From Diphasiastrum complanatum (taxonomy: Eukaryota; Streptophyta; Lycopodiopsida; Lycopodiales; Lycopodiaceae), in assembly GCA_029204225.1 (NCBI GenBank), contig CM055103.1:43224604-43288603 (forward strand): DNA of 64,000 nt. Reading direction: 5' to 3'. This document shows, piece by piece, positions 13,838 to 26,582 of this stretch (positions are counted from its first letter, which is position 1; each line of letters begins with the position of its first letter). A program made the position numbers and the translations under genes. The notes under the pieces were generated by a model. That model had not been told where the DNA came from and ran no database searches. It saw only the letters and a list, made by a program, of their open reading frames with translations.

Positions 13838-14285
13838 CTACTCAAGATAATTTCATCAACATAGATGAGTAGCAAATACATTATTTCCATCGTCATCATT
13901 CTTCATGTTGAGTGATTGGTCATATCTAGTAATTTTAAAGCCAATGCAAATAAATAATGAACTCAATCTTGCATACCATGCCCTTGAAGCTTTATAAGGC
14001 CATACAAGCTCCTTCGCAAATGACAATCTTGTTCTCTTTTACTTGGACTAGAAACCCCTCGAGTTGGTTCACATAAATATCCTCCTCAAAGCATTGAATA
14101 CATCCATGTGAAACATATGTCAATCAATCCATGTAGAGAAATAAGGATTCGAAATATACCATCTTTGCTACAGGAACAAAAGTCTCCTCATAATCCACCC
14201 CATTGGTTTGTGAATATCCTTCAGCCACTAACCTTGCATTATGTTTACAATCCAAGCCATCTTAATTTAACTTGAGTTTAAAAAT
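13838..14285 (-). pseudogene. Degraded Ty1/copia reverse transcriptase fragment
   Basis: Reading the - strand from about 14280, frames interrupted by stops and shifts spell ARLVAEGYSQTNGVDYEETF (the copia RT entry motif), then EEDIYVNQLEGF, then a stretch matching the LYGLKQAPR region poorly, and finally LLLIYVDEIIL. The last corresponds to the catalytic YVDD with the second Asp replaced by Glu. It is much more decayed than the copia element at 16572-22623, and no LTR could be attached to it. Confidence 0.7.
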
Positions 14286-16571
14286 CCATTAACAACCTAT
14301 TGTCTTTTTCTCCAATAATAAAGAAAAACAAGTTCTGTTCTCCATCAAACCATTATACTCAACAAGCATTGCCTAATATCCTTTTTTTGAGTTTAATACC
14401 TCCTCTATGCAAGATAGGTTCTGCAATGTATACAAAGAAAGCAAATGAAGAGATGTTAGGAGGTATACCATCTTTTGTAGATTTCTTTTCCTTGTCATGA
14501 TAAATGAGACTCATAGGCTTGACCTTGTGTCTACTATACTACGTTAGAACACTTGGACTTGAAGGTTGCTCCTCCTCAAACACACTCGACTCCTAGATTT
14601 GAATAATGTCTTGTGTGCAACTTTCATCATTGGACACACGAACAAGCATGAATGTAAGGAAAGCTCCTCAAGATCCCACACCATAGGAATATAGGATGTA
14701 GGTGTAGAGAGAGAAATTTGGTAATGAAAACCACTCTATGGAATGCAAGTAAGGTGAGTTTTCCCTTGTGTATGTAGGTCTTGCTTTATCTTTGCATGCA
14801 CCCATCCAAGCCTATAGTATTCCCATGCATGCAATTCATTACTATTGATACTCTACATCATACCAATAGTCATCCTAACCCATACAATAGCTTCACAAGT
14901 CACTAAAGATGTGTGACTAGGTCCTCACAAGGTTATTAATTACATTTTTGGCCTAGTTCATAATAACGTGGCGTAACCAATAATCTCGAATACTGGAGTA
15001 CCGTGTTTCCAAGTCTAGAATTATGCCAAATCCTATATACATGGATGTAACATTTTTCTCCACTTAAACCGGTTCTATCCTCAAAACAGTAAAGAAAATC
15101 AATAACCATTTTTAACTTTCAACATTTACCTAGAAAATCATGATCCTTAGTCTGACTTCAAATTTCAAGCAAGTACTCAGAGATGGAACAATATCCAATA
15201 GTTAATCTATGCTCTAGAATAAAAACTCAAGTTTGGAAAGTACACTAAGTGATAAATTTTCCATCTAGGCTTCACTCTTTATAACTTAGTAACATCACCT
15301 TCATGTAGAAAACTTACATGACACATTGGATAAAGTATAACCTAACTCATGAGAGCAAAGTTAAAGAACTAACAATCATAGTTTGAAACTATCCACAATC
15401 TCTTGTAGACAACTCATAAATGCCTCTTAATACCAATACTCTTAAAGAATCCAAAATTTTAATGTATAACAGTTCATCCAACTATAATTTCTAGGAGATC
15501 CATCAAGATAAAAATTATTTTAACTCAACTCTGAGTATGCCAGATACTCTCTTGAGTTAAATGTCCATGTTTCTAGCATCTCATGCAAGAAAATAGAAAC
15601 CATCCAATCTTAACAAATTTGTCTGTCCCCTATAACTACTAGAAATCTAGTCTGAAAACCATAATACAAGCATTTACAAACTATAATCTGTAGCAAATTA
15701 CCATCCACTAAATCAAGAAAACACTTCACATGTAAACAATTACTTTCTGAGAATACATGTGAGACATCAACGTTCTCAGATCATTGGAGTAAAGAAATTT
15801 ACATTTGCAAATTTACTGATCTAAATTCTTGACTCATTTAATAGATCAAGAATTACTCATCATACATAAGAATCGTTACATTCTCCTATAATCCTCAATA
15901 ATAATCAAGTACCTATGTATGATTCATCAATCACAAATTTTTAGATGCTTATGATTCGTCAAGCATAATTCTTTAGAATCCAAAAACAATATTCAATCAT
16001 TAAAGGATACTATAATATATGTCCAACACACAACTCGAGAAATATAAGAATTATTCCAAAATCTTTTTCACTAAGAAAGAATAATGGATTTTAAGAATAT
16101 TCTCCAAACCGAGTTGTGTGTTGGACATATATTATAGTATTCTAGATTTTAAGAATATTCAATCACAAAAAACTTTAGATTACCATCTAGAGCTGAATCT
16201 AGACACCCAAAAATTTGCTTAATATAATTCAGTTGTCATTCTTGGAATCATTAAGATTTACTATCCAATTGAGCTCTCTGAGATACAAACACCAATGAAC
16301 TCAGTCCATTCTTCGATTGAGGAATACTCTAAACCAAAAATATTGTATATCCAATGCACATAGTTTTTATTGATGAATCTTGATTGTTCAAAAATCATGC
16401 ATCTTATAAGCAATATAAAACAAAACAAACAGTTTCTGGCGAATTTTTTCACACTTGAAGTCTAACCAATTAACTTTACCTCGAAATAACCAAGCTACTC
16501 AAGTTAATTTTCAATGATTTAGAAATCACAAATGTCCAAGTGCAAATCTTAGTTTTACTAGTATAACACCA
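14286..16571. other. AT-rich DNA, old retroelement debris; perfect inverted repeat at 16007-16140
   Basis: No gene is recognised. A 31-bp sequence at 16007-16037 is repeated exactly in reverse complement at 16110-16140, 72 bp apart. The word TTTTAAGAATATTC occurs at about 16089 and 16147. A phrase with ACTTAAACCGGTT near 15062 has a reverse-complement counterpart in the flank beyond the copia element (ACCGGTTTAAGTG near 22746). Confidence 0.5.
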
Positions 16572-17261
16572 TGTGAAAAGTACAATACTAAGGACCATAA
16601 ATGGATCTTTGAATGATCCACAAGGTGATTGTATGCTTGTTAAACAATCTATCAGAAACTAGTCATCAGAAAACAAGATCTAGTTTAGCAGCTTGATAGG
16701 AAACAAGTAGAGACAATCAAAGCATTGATCAATTAGTGTAATCCAACTCCACACGTGTGGAAATAAGGCTGTAGTATGGCTTGTAGACAGTGTTTACAAA
16801 GTGCCAAAGCTGGGTTTCATTGAAAATCAAGAGTAATCACCATACAATGAGAGGAAACTCGAGTTTCTCCTTGAGGCTCCAAAAAGTTTCTATCTTCTCA
16901 CTATGGAGAATGGGAATACATAGTAAATCACACTTCCTTTGCTAAGTTAGGTGAAATCCAGCATGTAATAAGGAAGTAGACTCCACTTTCTTGCCCTAAT
17001 GTGAAAAGCCTAGCCTAGATCCAAAAGTCATGCTTGGTAGGTGCATGGTAGGTACAAATCTCATCATAAATCATGGTCTAGATCCTACAAAGTAGGAATC
17101 ACTACCAAATGGACACAACCACTCCTCTTGACTCGTGGTAACCTACTTTAGGTGTGTATGTACAAGTGGCACTTTGGCCATTCAAGTAACCAACAAACAA
17201 TATTGACAAAATGTACAATATTCTACATGGCTAGATTTGCCAATGTAGGCAATTTTTCACA
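16572..17261 (-). repeat. E1 3' LTR
   Basis: 690 bp with terminal TGTGAAAA / TTTTCACA inverted ends. It contains the palindrome CACACGTGTG at 16750-16759. Confidence 0.97.
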
Positions 17262-19193
17262 CTCCTCCTCAAATCTAGCCTCGGAGATCACAATGCTTTT
17301 ATCAATAACTCCAATTGAAGATCTAAGCTTGACAAATGAATCTTTAGGTAAAGATTTAGTAAACAAATTAGCCAAGCAACTTGATGATGGCACATGTTGG
17401 ATCTTGGTCTCTTTAGCTTGCGCTTTTTCCCTCATGAAATGATGAGCAATTTCGATGTGTTTGCTCCTTGCATGGAATGTAGGATTAGTTGCAAGTGATT
17501 GGGATGATTGGTTGTCACAATAGATGATAGGGATCTCCTCCTCCATGACATGAAGCTCAACCAATAGCCTTTTGAGCCACAAGACCTCCTTGCATGTTGA
17601 TGTCAAGGCCTTGTATTCAGATTCTGTGGAAGATAGGGAGATGGTATCTTGCTTTTTGGAAAGCCATGATACTACTCCATCACATAGAAAGGTGGCAAAG
17701 GCACTTGTTGATCTTCTATCCACTTTGTCACCTGCAAAATCCGAGTCACTATAGGCTCTTAAGCCAAGATCAGTTCCTCTATACAAAATACCAAAATTCT
17801 TAGTGGATGAAATATATCTAAGAACTCTTTTGGCCATCTTCCAATTGAAACTAGAGGACTTTGCATGAATTGGCTTAACTTTCCAACACTATAACTAAGA
17901 TCAGGTCTAGTTATAGTTAAATAGATCAAGGAGCCAATAAGCCTTCTATATAATGTGATGTCCTCAAAGGATGCTTCATCACAACCAATAGATGCTTTTA
18001 CATGTTGCTCCATTGGTGTCTCAATGCCTTTACAATTCCAAATCTATCTAGGATGGATGTAGCATATTTAGATTGACAAATGAAGCTAAAATCACATCCT
18101 CTAATAACCTCTATTCCAAGAATGAAGCTTAATAGGCCGAGATCTACCATCTAAAACTCTTTAGCTAAAGCAATTTTTACATCTCTAATTCCATCTAGAT
18201 CATTACCACTCAAGATAATGTCATCTACATACAAAACAAGAATAATGATCATGCCATCATGAAAACTTATATACAATGATGGATCATAGGCACTCATTAC
18301 AAAATTGATGGAAATGAGAAAAGAGTTTAGCCTAGAGTACCATGCTTTAGGTGCTTGCTTGAGCCCATAAAGGCTCTTCTTCAAAAAACACACCTTTCCT
18401 TCATGCTTTGCCTTGATGAAGCCCTCGGGTTGCCTCATGTAGATCTCTTCCTCCAAATAACCATTGAGGAATGCATTTGTGAAGTCAAGTGAATTGTAGC
18501 AAGACTAATGATCAACCTGATAGTAACAAGCTTAGCCACAGGAGCAAAAGTCTCATCATAATCAATGCCTTTGGTCTGTAAAAAACCTTTGGCAACAAGC
18601 CTAGCTTTATGCTTGCTTATTGATCCATCTTGATTATACTTCAATCTAAATACCCACTTGCAATCAAGAGGTTTCTTCCCTTGAGGAAGATCCACAAGAT
18701 CCCAAGTATGATTCTCAATAAGAGCATCATACTTTACTTGCATAGCATTCATCCAACTTTTAGACTTACAAGCATCTTCATAGCATGTTGTCTCATCTAA
18801 CATTGAAGTAATAAAGGTGTAAGATGTGAAAGATGATGAGCCTTCCCTTTGATCACCTTGACCATCATAGGTGAGCCTCAATGGCTCGGATCTTTCCCTT
18901 GTAGATCTTCTTGGAGTTCTTGGAGTTCTTGGAGTTCTTGCATCTTGAGGTAGATCCTCAAGTTCTTCTTCACTTGGAAGCTCCTCCTCCATCCTATCAT
19001 GATCCTTGGCATCAAGATAATTAGTAGCATTATCATCCAAATCACAAGCATGTCCTTCATCAAAAATAACATCCCTACTCACTATCACCTTGCTAGTGAT
19101 GGGATTAAAGACTCTATAACCTTTGTTATTCTCACCATATCCCACAAAGATGCCTTTGGTGGATGTTGCATCATCCTTCCTTCTCTTATCCAA
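17223..19193 (-). pseudogene. E1 reverse transcriptase and RNase H
   Basis: A Glu/Asp-rich linker with a RTPRTPRTPRRSTRER repeat leads into HKARLVAKGFLQTKGIDY and DETFAPVAKL. The catalytic part has SLYGLKQAPKAWY and LYVDD (18456-18151). A thumb segment ([19 protein letters not shown]) follows in a third frame, and RNase H in a fourth (17837-17223), with YSDSDFAGD, SSTESEY and the CDNQSS / HARSKHIEI motifs. At least three frame changes separate these parts. The RNase H frame ends inside the LTR edge at 17223. Confidence 0.9.
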
Positions 19194-19935
19194 GGATTGG
19201 TGTACATAGCAAGTGGATCCAAAAACTTTGAGATCCTTGAGATTGGGCTTCTCTCCAAATAGAGCTTCAAATGGTGTCCTCCAATGGCTTGGTTTGGCAA
19301 TCTATTGCACAAATAGTTAGCACAAGTTATTGCTTCACCCCAAAATGGTTTGATAGAGAAGCATCTAGCCTTAAGGCCTTAGCACACTCACAAAGAGATC
19401 TATTTCTTCTCTCACTCACTCCATTTTGTTGAGGGGTGTATGGACATGACAACTCCCTCTTTATGCCATTAGAACTACAAAAGTCAATCAACTTATTGGA
19501 GATATATTCACCTCCATTATCACTCCTTAATACCTTAATCTTGGTATTAAGTTGATTTTCTACCAAAGTCTTGAACTTTACAAAAGAATCAAACACCATT
19601 GATTTGCTAGACAAGAGGTACATCCAACAAAATCTAGAATAGTCATCAATGAAGATTACATAGTACTTGGCACCACCATTAGACTCATGTGAAAAACTAT
19701 GAACATCCGAATGGATGAGTTCAGGAGGAGAGTTTGATCTTGATGTAGATCTTGAGAAGGGTAGTTTGTGAGCCTTTGAGAGGCTGCATGCTTCACATCT
19801 CTTCCCACACTTTGACAAATGCTTAGGGAGTCCAACTGCAAGCTCCTTTGCAACCATAGATTCCATGGCTTTGTAGTTGGGGTGGCCCAACCTTTTGTGC
19901 CACAGTTCCACCTTTGATAACTCCACCTTTGCCAA
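19085..19935 (-). pseudogene. E1 integrase
   Basis: The segment begins with the GAG-pre-integrase motif LWHKRLGHPNY and its downstream cysteines (CGKRCEAC), the HHCC zinc site. The catalytic core follows with HSDVH (first Asp), RSDNGGEYIS (second Asp) and PYTPQQNGVSERRNR (catalytic Glu). This enzyme inserts the element DNA. The frame shifts near 19325 and the C-terminal part continues at 19312-19085 in another frame. Catalytic residues are present, so the damage is only to continuity. Confidence 0.9.
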
Positions 19936-19968
19936 GTTAACACTCTCTACTGCAACATTAGCATCAAG

Positions 19969-20595
19969 CTAAAACAATCTACCTTGCTTAAAGCCTTTGG
20001 CTATACATTCATCATTTCTAAGGATGGAACAAACTCCATGCCTAAATTGTACATCTAGACCATTATCCATTAACTGGCCAACACTAAGCAAATTCTTGGC
20101 TAACTTAGGAACATAAAGAACATTATCAAGATTCATCCTTTTGGATGATCCCACATACAAGAAAATTGTTCCTATTCCACTTATCTTACATTCTTGACTA
20201 CTTGCAGTATAGATTGATCTATGTAAATCATTGTAAGAAAGTAAAGTGGAGAATATGTCCTTTTGATATGTCATGTGGAAACTAGCCCCACTATCAATCC
20301 ACCAAGAATCATTGGTGTTGCTCTTGGATGATGGTGGTTTGCTGGAAACCATCAAGGATGACTCTTCATCCTCCTCCTCCTCCTGATGTGCAATGTTGCT
20401 TTGTTTGCTCTCTTGTGCCTTCTTCTTCTTGAGACATTCTGATGCAAAATGTCCTTTCTTTCCACAGAAAAAACATTTGTACTTGGACTTGTCTTTGATC
20501 TTGCCCTTTGAGCTTGAAGCCTCATCATCCTCCTTGGTCTCCTGCCTGTTATTGTCTTGTGCTCGTAGCATCAATCTGCTTGTATTTCTATACAT
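19969..20595 (-). pseudogene. E1 gag zinc knuckle and aspartic protease
   Basis: A CCHC zinc knuckle (CFFCGKKGHFASEC), which binds the packaged RNA, is followed by an acidic linker and then the retropepsin active site WWIDSGASFHMT. The protease matures the polyprotein. The stretch ends with NVLYVPKLAKNLLSVGQL, the usual protease C-terminal motif. Key residues are intact, but the frame is not joined to the upstream gag frame. Confidence 0.9.
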
Positions 20596-20749
20596 TAATC
20601 TGAATCAATCATTGTTTTTTATTGGAAGTGCTTTTTCTTGCCATTGGTCTTCTTCTTGCCTTTGAATGAGAAATTAGCTTTCTCATCACCATCCTGCAGA
20701 GAAATAGCATTCATTCTTGCATTGGTATGCATCATCCTACACTCTTCAG

Positions 20750-21300
20750 CCACTAATACCTGTGTAGCTTTTCTATAGTAGGCAAAGTGTCTTGGATTGC
20801 AAAGCTTTGGACCAAATTTGTAAAGCCACTCCCTAGACCATTGAGGACAATCTGAACAAGCTCACTATCTTGAATCTTCTCTCCAATGGAAGCTAACTCC
20901 CTATTGAGAGACTTGATTCTTAGCACATAATCCTGTGCACTCTCATCACTCCTCTTCATGCTTTGTAGAATCTGATTCCTAAGCATGAGAACCCTCGAAG
21001 TGTTACTAGACTCATAGATAGATTTTAAAGATTCCCAAGTCTCTTTAGCACTCTTACATGATGATACTTTCTTAAAAGATCATTGCTTACATTCATCTTA
21101 ATACAGTGAAGTGCAAGCCTAGACCTCTTCTTGTATCTCACTAATTCATGTGCGCCTAGAGGTTCATCTTCATCATCTATTAGAAACTCATAAAGATCCT
21201 GGAGCACCATTAGTGACTCCATCCTCACTTTCCAAATAGCATAATTGGTAGAATTTAACCTCTCACTAGCTTCTAGAAGGTAGGCTCCCACTGATCCCAT
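20750..21300 (-). pseudogene. E1 gag, N-terminal part, frameshifted
   Basis: The frame starts MGSVGAYLLEASERLNSTNY at 21300 and goes on through WKVRMESLM, the entry segment of the copia gag (UBN2/DUF4219 type) that builds the virus-like particle. A frameshift near 21050 moves the continuation into another frame (20986-20753), with the LRNQILQSMKRSDES and LVQIVLNGL segments typical of this gag class. The start codon lies about 620 bp after the primer site. The gag of E2 (24319) is clearly related along its whole length. Confidence 0.85.
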
Positions 21301-21931
21301 CTTACTAGCAAGATTCTACACACAAGATATAGATTTGTTTGAACTTGAAACTCACAAAGGTTTCTAACTTGCAGTGTTTCACTCAAATGTTGACTTCTAA
21401 TCCAACAGATGGATTTGTAATCACAGTTCTATCACTCCCTCACAAAGTTGGAATGAAGATAAGATGAGATGAAAACTACTCTCAAGCAAATCTTGCCAAT
21501 CTTGGCTATTCTTGGACAAAAACTGACTCTATCTCTCTCATTCACTTTGATGTACTTTCAAGACCTGATTTCCACTTTAAGAAGGTCTGAAATAAGCCTA
21601 GATTAATTAGTTTTCATGAAACAAATTAAAACTAATCAATGGCAAGTGATCTTGGTAGTTTATCCTAGGATTTGCACCAAAAATTACATCAAACTGACAC
21701 CAGATGAATTTTCTATGATCCAATGAATATGGGTTATTAAATGCTGGTTCAGAGATGCCCACATGTGTGAACAGTACGGATTTTGATCCTGAAAAAGTTT
21801 GGGATCAAATTCCCTCACCAAAACCTAGATACCAGATCGCCCTTCCAATACTAGCTTTTTGCACCAAAACCTGCTAAAACTGGATTAGATTCATACATAG
21901 ATCAATGGCCTTGTACTTGGCTCTGATACCA

Positions 21932-22623
21932 TGTGAAAAGTACAGTACTAAGGACCATAAATGGATCTTTGAATGATCCACAAGGTGATTGTATGCTTGT
22001 TAAACAATCTATCAGAAACTAGTCATCAGAAAACAAGATCTAGTTTAGCAGCTTGATAGGAAACAAGTAGAGACAATCAAAGCATTGATCAATTAGTGTA
22101 ATCCAACTCCACGCGTGTGGAAATAAGGCTGTAGTATGGCTTGTAGACAGTGTTTACAAAGTGCCAAATCTGGGTTTCATTGGAAATCAAGAGTAATCAC
22201 CATACAATGAGAGGAAACTCGAGTTTCTCCTTGAGCCTCCAAAAAGTTTCTATCTTCTCACTATGGAGAATGGGAATACATAGTAAAACACACTTCCTTT
22301 GCTAAGTTAGGTGAAAATCCAGCATGTAATAAGGAAGTAGACTCCACTTTCTTGCCCTAATGTGAAAACCCTAGCCTAGATCCAAGAGTCATGCCTGGTA
22401 GGTGCATGGTAGGTACAAATCTCATCATAAATCATGGTCTAGATCCTGCAAAGTAGGAATCACTACCAAATGGACACAACCACTCCTCTTGACTCGTGGT
22501 AACCTACTTTAGGTGTGTATGTACAAGTGGCACTTTGGCCATTCAAGTAACCAACAAACAAATATTGACAAAATGTACAATATTCTACATGGCTAGATTT
22601 GCCAATGTAGGCAATTTTTCACA
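21932..22623 (-). repeat. E1 5' LTR
   Basis: 692 bp and nearly identical to the 3' LTR. The palindrome reads CACGCGTGTG here (22110-22119). The plant primer site TGGTATCAGAGC follows it immediately on the - strand. Confidence 0.97.
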
Positions 22624-22628
22624 CACCA

Positions 22629-22992
22629 CATTTAGATTCTTATCCAAATCATTTCTAAGTTAACAAATAAATCTCCATAAAAAGATCTGTCAACTCTGAA
22701 AGTATTTGTTCTAAACAATACTTGGTCATATGTCTATGTTCACCGACCGGTTTAAGTGCACCAAATAAATCTAGTAACTAAGAATACATATGTATTCCAT
22801 AGAAGATTAGTCATGCACAATAAATTCACTATGATCCAATACATAAATATATATCATTATCTGGTAGATTCCTCCAAAACTCGCATGTGTTACTCACACA
22901 TCTCACCAAGAATTTTGTAACTTAGCTACCAAAGAGTTCTATTTCTCTTGAGTAAATAATATATTTGGAAAATTTATGAGACATAACATACC
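22629..22992. other. Spacer between copia elements E1 and E2
   Basis: AT-rich and old. It contains an ACCGGTTTAAGTG phrase resembling the reverse complement of one in the left flank of E1. No gene is seen. Confidence 0.4.
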
Positions 22993-23720
<728 letters not shown>

Positions 23721-24318
23721 TGGTATTAGAGCTTGTGTTGCAGGTTATGAAAGGATCAAGCACATCTATCAAGGATTTGGTGAAGAAATCAATGCTAGAG
23801 CATGCTAGATTGATTTCTACCCAAAAATCGAGTTTCTTGCATATGTAGATTGGATCTTTTGTAGATCAAAACTCATATTAGGTTATAGAACTTGATGAAT
23901 TCCGATTTCACACCACGCTTACTATACATGGCCAATTTTGGATGTATCAAAAAGGTCTCACTTGAGGCTACAAGATTCTATATCAAGTTTTAGGCAATTG
24001 CATGTAGAATTTGAAATATTCATTTTTTGTGATTTTGTCAAAACCCTAATTTTGATTGGATCTCCAGATTGTGAGGTTACTAAACTTCATTTGAGTGTGT
24101 TTTAATCTTAGGAAGCATCAAGAGTCATTAGATTAAGGATTGATCATAGGTTGATCGAGATTTCTACATTCTATGTGTTGATTTGCTAGATATAAGTGCT
24201 AGAAGAGAATTGAGAGGTTCCATATCTTTGTGATTTCTTTTGAAAACATTTGTTGTATTTCAAAAGATTGCTTTGTGCACTAGAATAGGTTGAAAGAGAA
24301 GGATCGGGTCATTGCAAC

Positions 24319-24957
24319 ATGGCTACATCAAGTGGATACATGTTGGAAGGCAATGATAGGCTTACCTCAAGTAGCTATCCATTGTGGAAAGTGAGGATGG
24401 AATCACTTCTTGAGGTGAATGATGTTTTGGATATTGATGTAGATTTGGAGGAGAGGCCAACAACAACACAAGAACAAAATAGGTATGACAAGAGGGCCAA
24501 AAGAGCTCTACACATGAGCAAGATGAATGTTACCAATGAACTTCTCAAGGAAGTTGGTAAGAGTACTTCATCAAAGGATGCTTGGGATTCATTGAAAAAG
24601 ATTTATGAATCCAAGTCTACTTCTAGAGTGTTGACTCTAAGAAGGCGAATCTTTCAAAGTTTGCAAAAGAATGAAGAGAGTCCAAATATTTTTGTTCTGA
24701 GAGTAAAGGCTTTGAATGATGAGTTAGCTTGCATTGATGAGAGCATTAAGGAAGAAGAGCTTGTTCAAGTTATTCTTAATGGTTTGTTGGATGCTCATGC
24801 TAACATTGTACAAATTCTTTCTACTCAAAGAAATTTGCCAAGTTTGATTGATCTTCAAGAGATCTTGATCAATGAAGAATATAGGCTTCAAGCAAGAGGT
24901 GGATCTTCATTAACATCTCAAGTTGGAGAGGAGGCTATGTTCATCAAGGGCAAGTAA
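24319..24957 (+). CDS. E2 copia gag, open over 212 codons
   Basis: MATSSGYMLEGNDRLTSSSY, then PLWKVRMESLLE, opens a gag of the UBN2/DUF4219 class. It continues through KKIYESKSTSRVLTLRRRIF, LVQVILNGL and LINEEYRLQA, the segments expected in order. Gag forms the particle in which the element RNA is copied. The frame is unbroken to a stop at 24957, just before a degraded zinc knuckle (CFYCG, about 25029-25060). It is clearly homologous to E1 gag, so the two elements belong to related families. It is labelled CDS only because the frame is open. Expression is unlikely given the state of the rest of the element. Confidence 0.8.
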   Translation: MATSSGYMLEGNDRLTSSSYPLWKVRMESLLEVNDVLDIDVDLEERPTTTQEQNRYDKRAKRALHMSKMNVTNELLKEVGKSTSSKDAWDSLKKIYESKSTSRVLTLRRRIFQSLQKNEESPNIFVLRVKALNDELACIDESIKEEELVQVILNGLLDAHANIVQILSTQRNLPSLIDLQEILINEEYRLQARGGSSLTSQVGEEAMFIKGK

Positions 24958-25028
24958 AAGTAAGTGATCTAAAGGGCAAGATCAAGTGGAGGCTTCTTCA
25001 AATGGCAAAAAAAAAGATAGATCAAATC

Positions 25029-25584
25029 TCAAGTGCTTCTATTGTGGGACACTTTGCAAGTGAGTGCAGAAGAGAGATCAAGGTGATCTTACTCATGATA
25101 AAGATGGTTTGGATGTTCAAAACTCAAATGATGATGCTTTTGTAATGTCTTCATGTATGCTTGCTAATGATGGAGATCTAGAACCATGGTGGATTGATAG
25201 TGGTGCAAGCTCACACATGACTTTTCACAAAGAGTACTTCACTTCGTTGTTGGCATATGGAGATGACAAGAAGGTGATCTACACAACCAATGCAATCAAA
25301 GGGATTGGCACAATTCCTATTTATCTCTCTACAAATAGGAATGTTTATTGAAGGATGTTTTGTTCATACCTTCCATTACCAAGAATTTACTTCGTGTGAG
25401 TTAATTGCTAAGTAAAGGTTTCAAAGTTATCTTTTCTGCTCTACTCGCTATGTCTCTCTCTCTGTCTCTTACAGAAATTCTGTCTAGATGGGAGATGCTT
25501 GCATGATCAAAAGGAAAGATATCTTGAGCGGCAAAAGGTAAAAGGCAAGGGAAGTTGTTCAACCTAGATGCTTGTGTTATTGCT
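25029..25584 (+). pseudogene. E2 zinc knuckle remnant, protease and pre-integrase start
   Basis: The knuckle (CFYCG...FASEC) has lost bases so its CCHC spacing is broken. The aspartic protease site WWIDSGASSHMT follows, intact, at about 25186-25221. After a frame change the segment FIPSITKNLL resembles the protease end, and a few dozen codons later GKLFNLD marks the region just before integrase. It is cut at 25584, where the E3 LTR begins. Confidence 0.75.
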
Positions 25585-26348
25585 TGTTGGATTTACCTCC
25601 TCTACTCTCCTAAATCCCATGTTAATCTAGTTCCATTCATTGCTGCATAGTTACTTGCATTGTCGTGCAGTTCAACTACTGAAGATGAGCAAGAGAATAT
25701 GGACGATATATCGGAGTTGGATGAGCTATCGGGTAGACCCAACCTGGTCGACATATTAGAGAAGCCCGACTTATTAGCCTCCTCACACTCATCCTCTGTA
25801 CTGCACAACCAACTTGACAATGACAGCAACCACGATCTTCTCCTTGATGGTGCAACGGCTCCACACCATCTCTTGTACACTCATCTGCATAAATGTAAAT
25901 AGCACATAGATCATTTATATACAATGCATAAGTATGCAATTAATCAATGATCAAGAACACAGATTATCAAATCCAATGAGACAGACATATTAGATGCTTT
26001 CATGCATTGATTTTCTTCTTCAGACAGATCGTCAGTATTAGCTCATAGCTTTTACAGATTGTAGTTAGCTTTAGCACGCGGTTTCGTCCACTATTGTCTT
26101 GTGCTTACCTGCATTGCTGACTTGTATTTTGTTATAATTAATCTGAATAAAGTTTTTTCTAGTTATGTGTTCAAGTTATGTCAGTATTTGCAATGCTTTC
26201 TGCTCTCTGTATGACTTTCTGATTGCTCTGTCTGATTGTCTGCTCTTGCTTCCGCTACCACCGTGCACTTAGCTCTAAACTTAACTTCATTATTGTGTTC
26301 GCCTATTGTTACCAGTAGTGCACGCACCGAGAGAACCTCTATCCAGCA
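25585..26348 (+). repeat. E3 5' LTR, nested in E2
   Basis: It starts TGTTGGAT and ends ATCCAGCA, so the ends are inverted with one mismatch. The perfect plant primer site TGGTATCAGAGC follows immediately (26349-26360). The right end is secure. The left end is inferred from the terminal repeat and from E2 coding sequence stopping there. I found no 3' LTR partner in the window. Confidence 0.7.
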
Positions 26349-26360
26349 TGGTATCAGAGC
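26349..26360 (+). promoter_or_regulatory. E3 primer binding site
   Basis: TGGTATCAGAGC, complementary to the 3' end of plant initiator tRNA-Met, directly after the LTR. Confidence 0.9.
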
Positions 26361-26582
26361 TATAGGTTACTATTCTCTGGTTATTTAGAGCTTTAATATC
26401 AGAATCCATCCGATTTCTTAAGCGATTTTATGTCAGAGCTATTTTTATAACCTGATAAGATTCTCATAGAACCTGATCCTACTAGCCGATAGGATAACTA
26501 TTTTTTTGTTATGTAATTTAACACTAGATTCTCATACTTAAGTCCCTGATAGTTACAACTATCATCTAGACTGATCTTTCAC

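Larger units (their letters stand above)
16572..22623 (-). mobile_element. E1: complete Ty1/copia LTR retrotransposon
   Basis: The element is 6052 bp and runs TGTGAAAAG...TTTTTCACA, flanked by the perfect 5-bp duplication CACCA (16567-16571 and 22624-22628). Its LTRs are 16572-17261 and 21932-22623. I count about 10 substitutions and 2 one-base indels between them (about 98.5% identity), so it inserted recently in plant terms. Reading the - strand, the 5' LTR is followed directly by the primer site TGGTATCAGAGC (complement of 21920-21931, initiator tRNA-Met). The polypurine tract GAGGAGGAG (complement of 17262-17270) precedes the 3' LTR. The gene order gag, protease, integrase, RT, RNase H is that of Ty1/copia. 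The reading frame is broken several times, so this copy cannot encode a working polyprotein. Confidence 0.97.
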
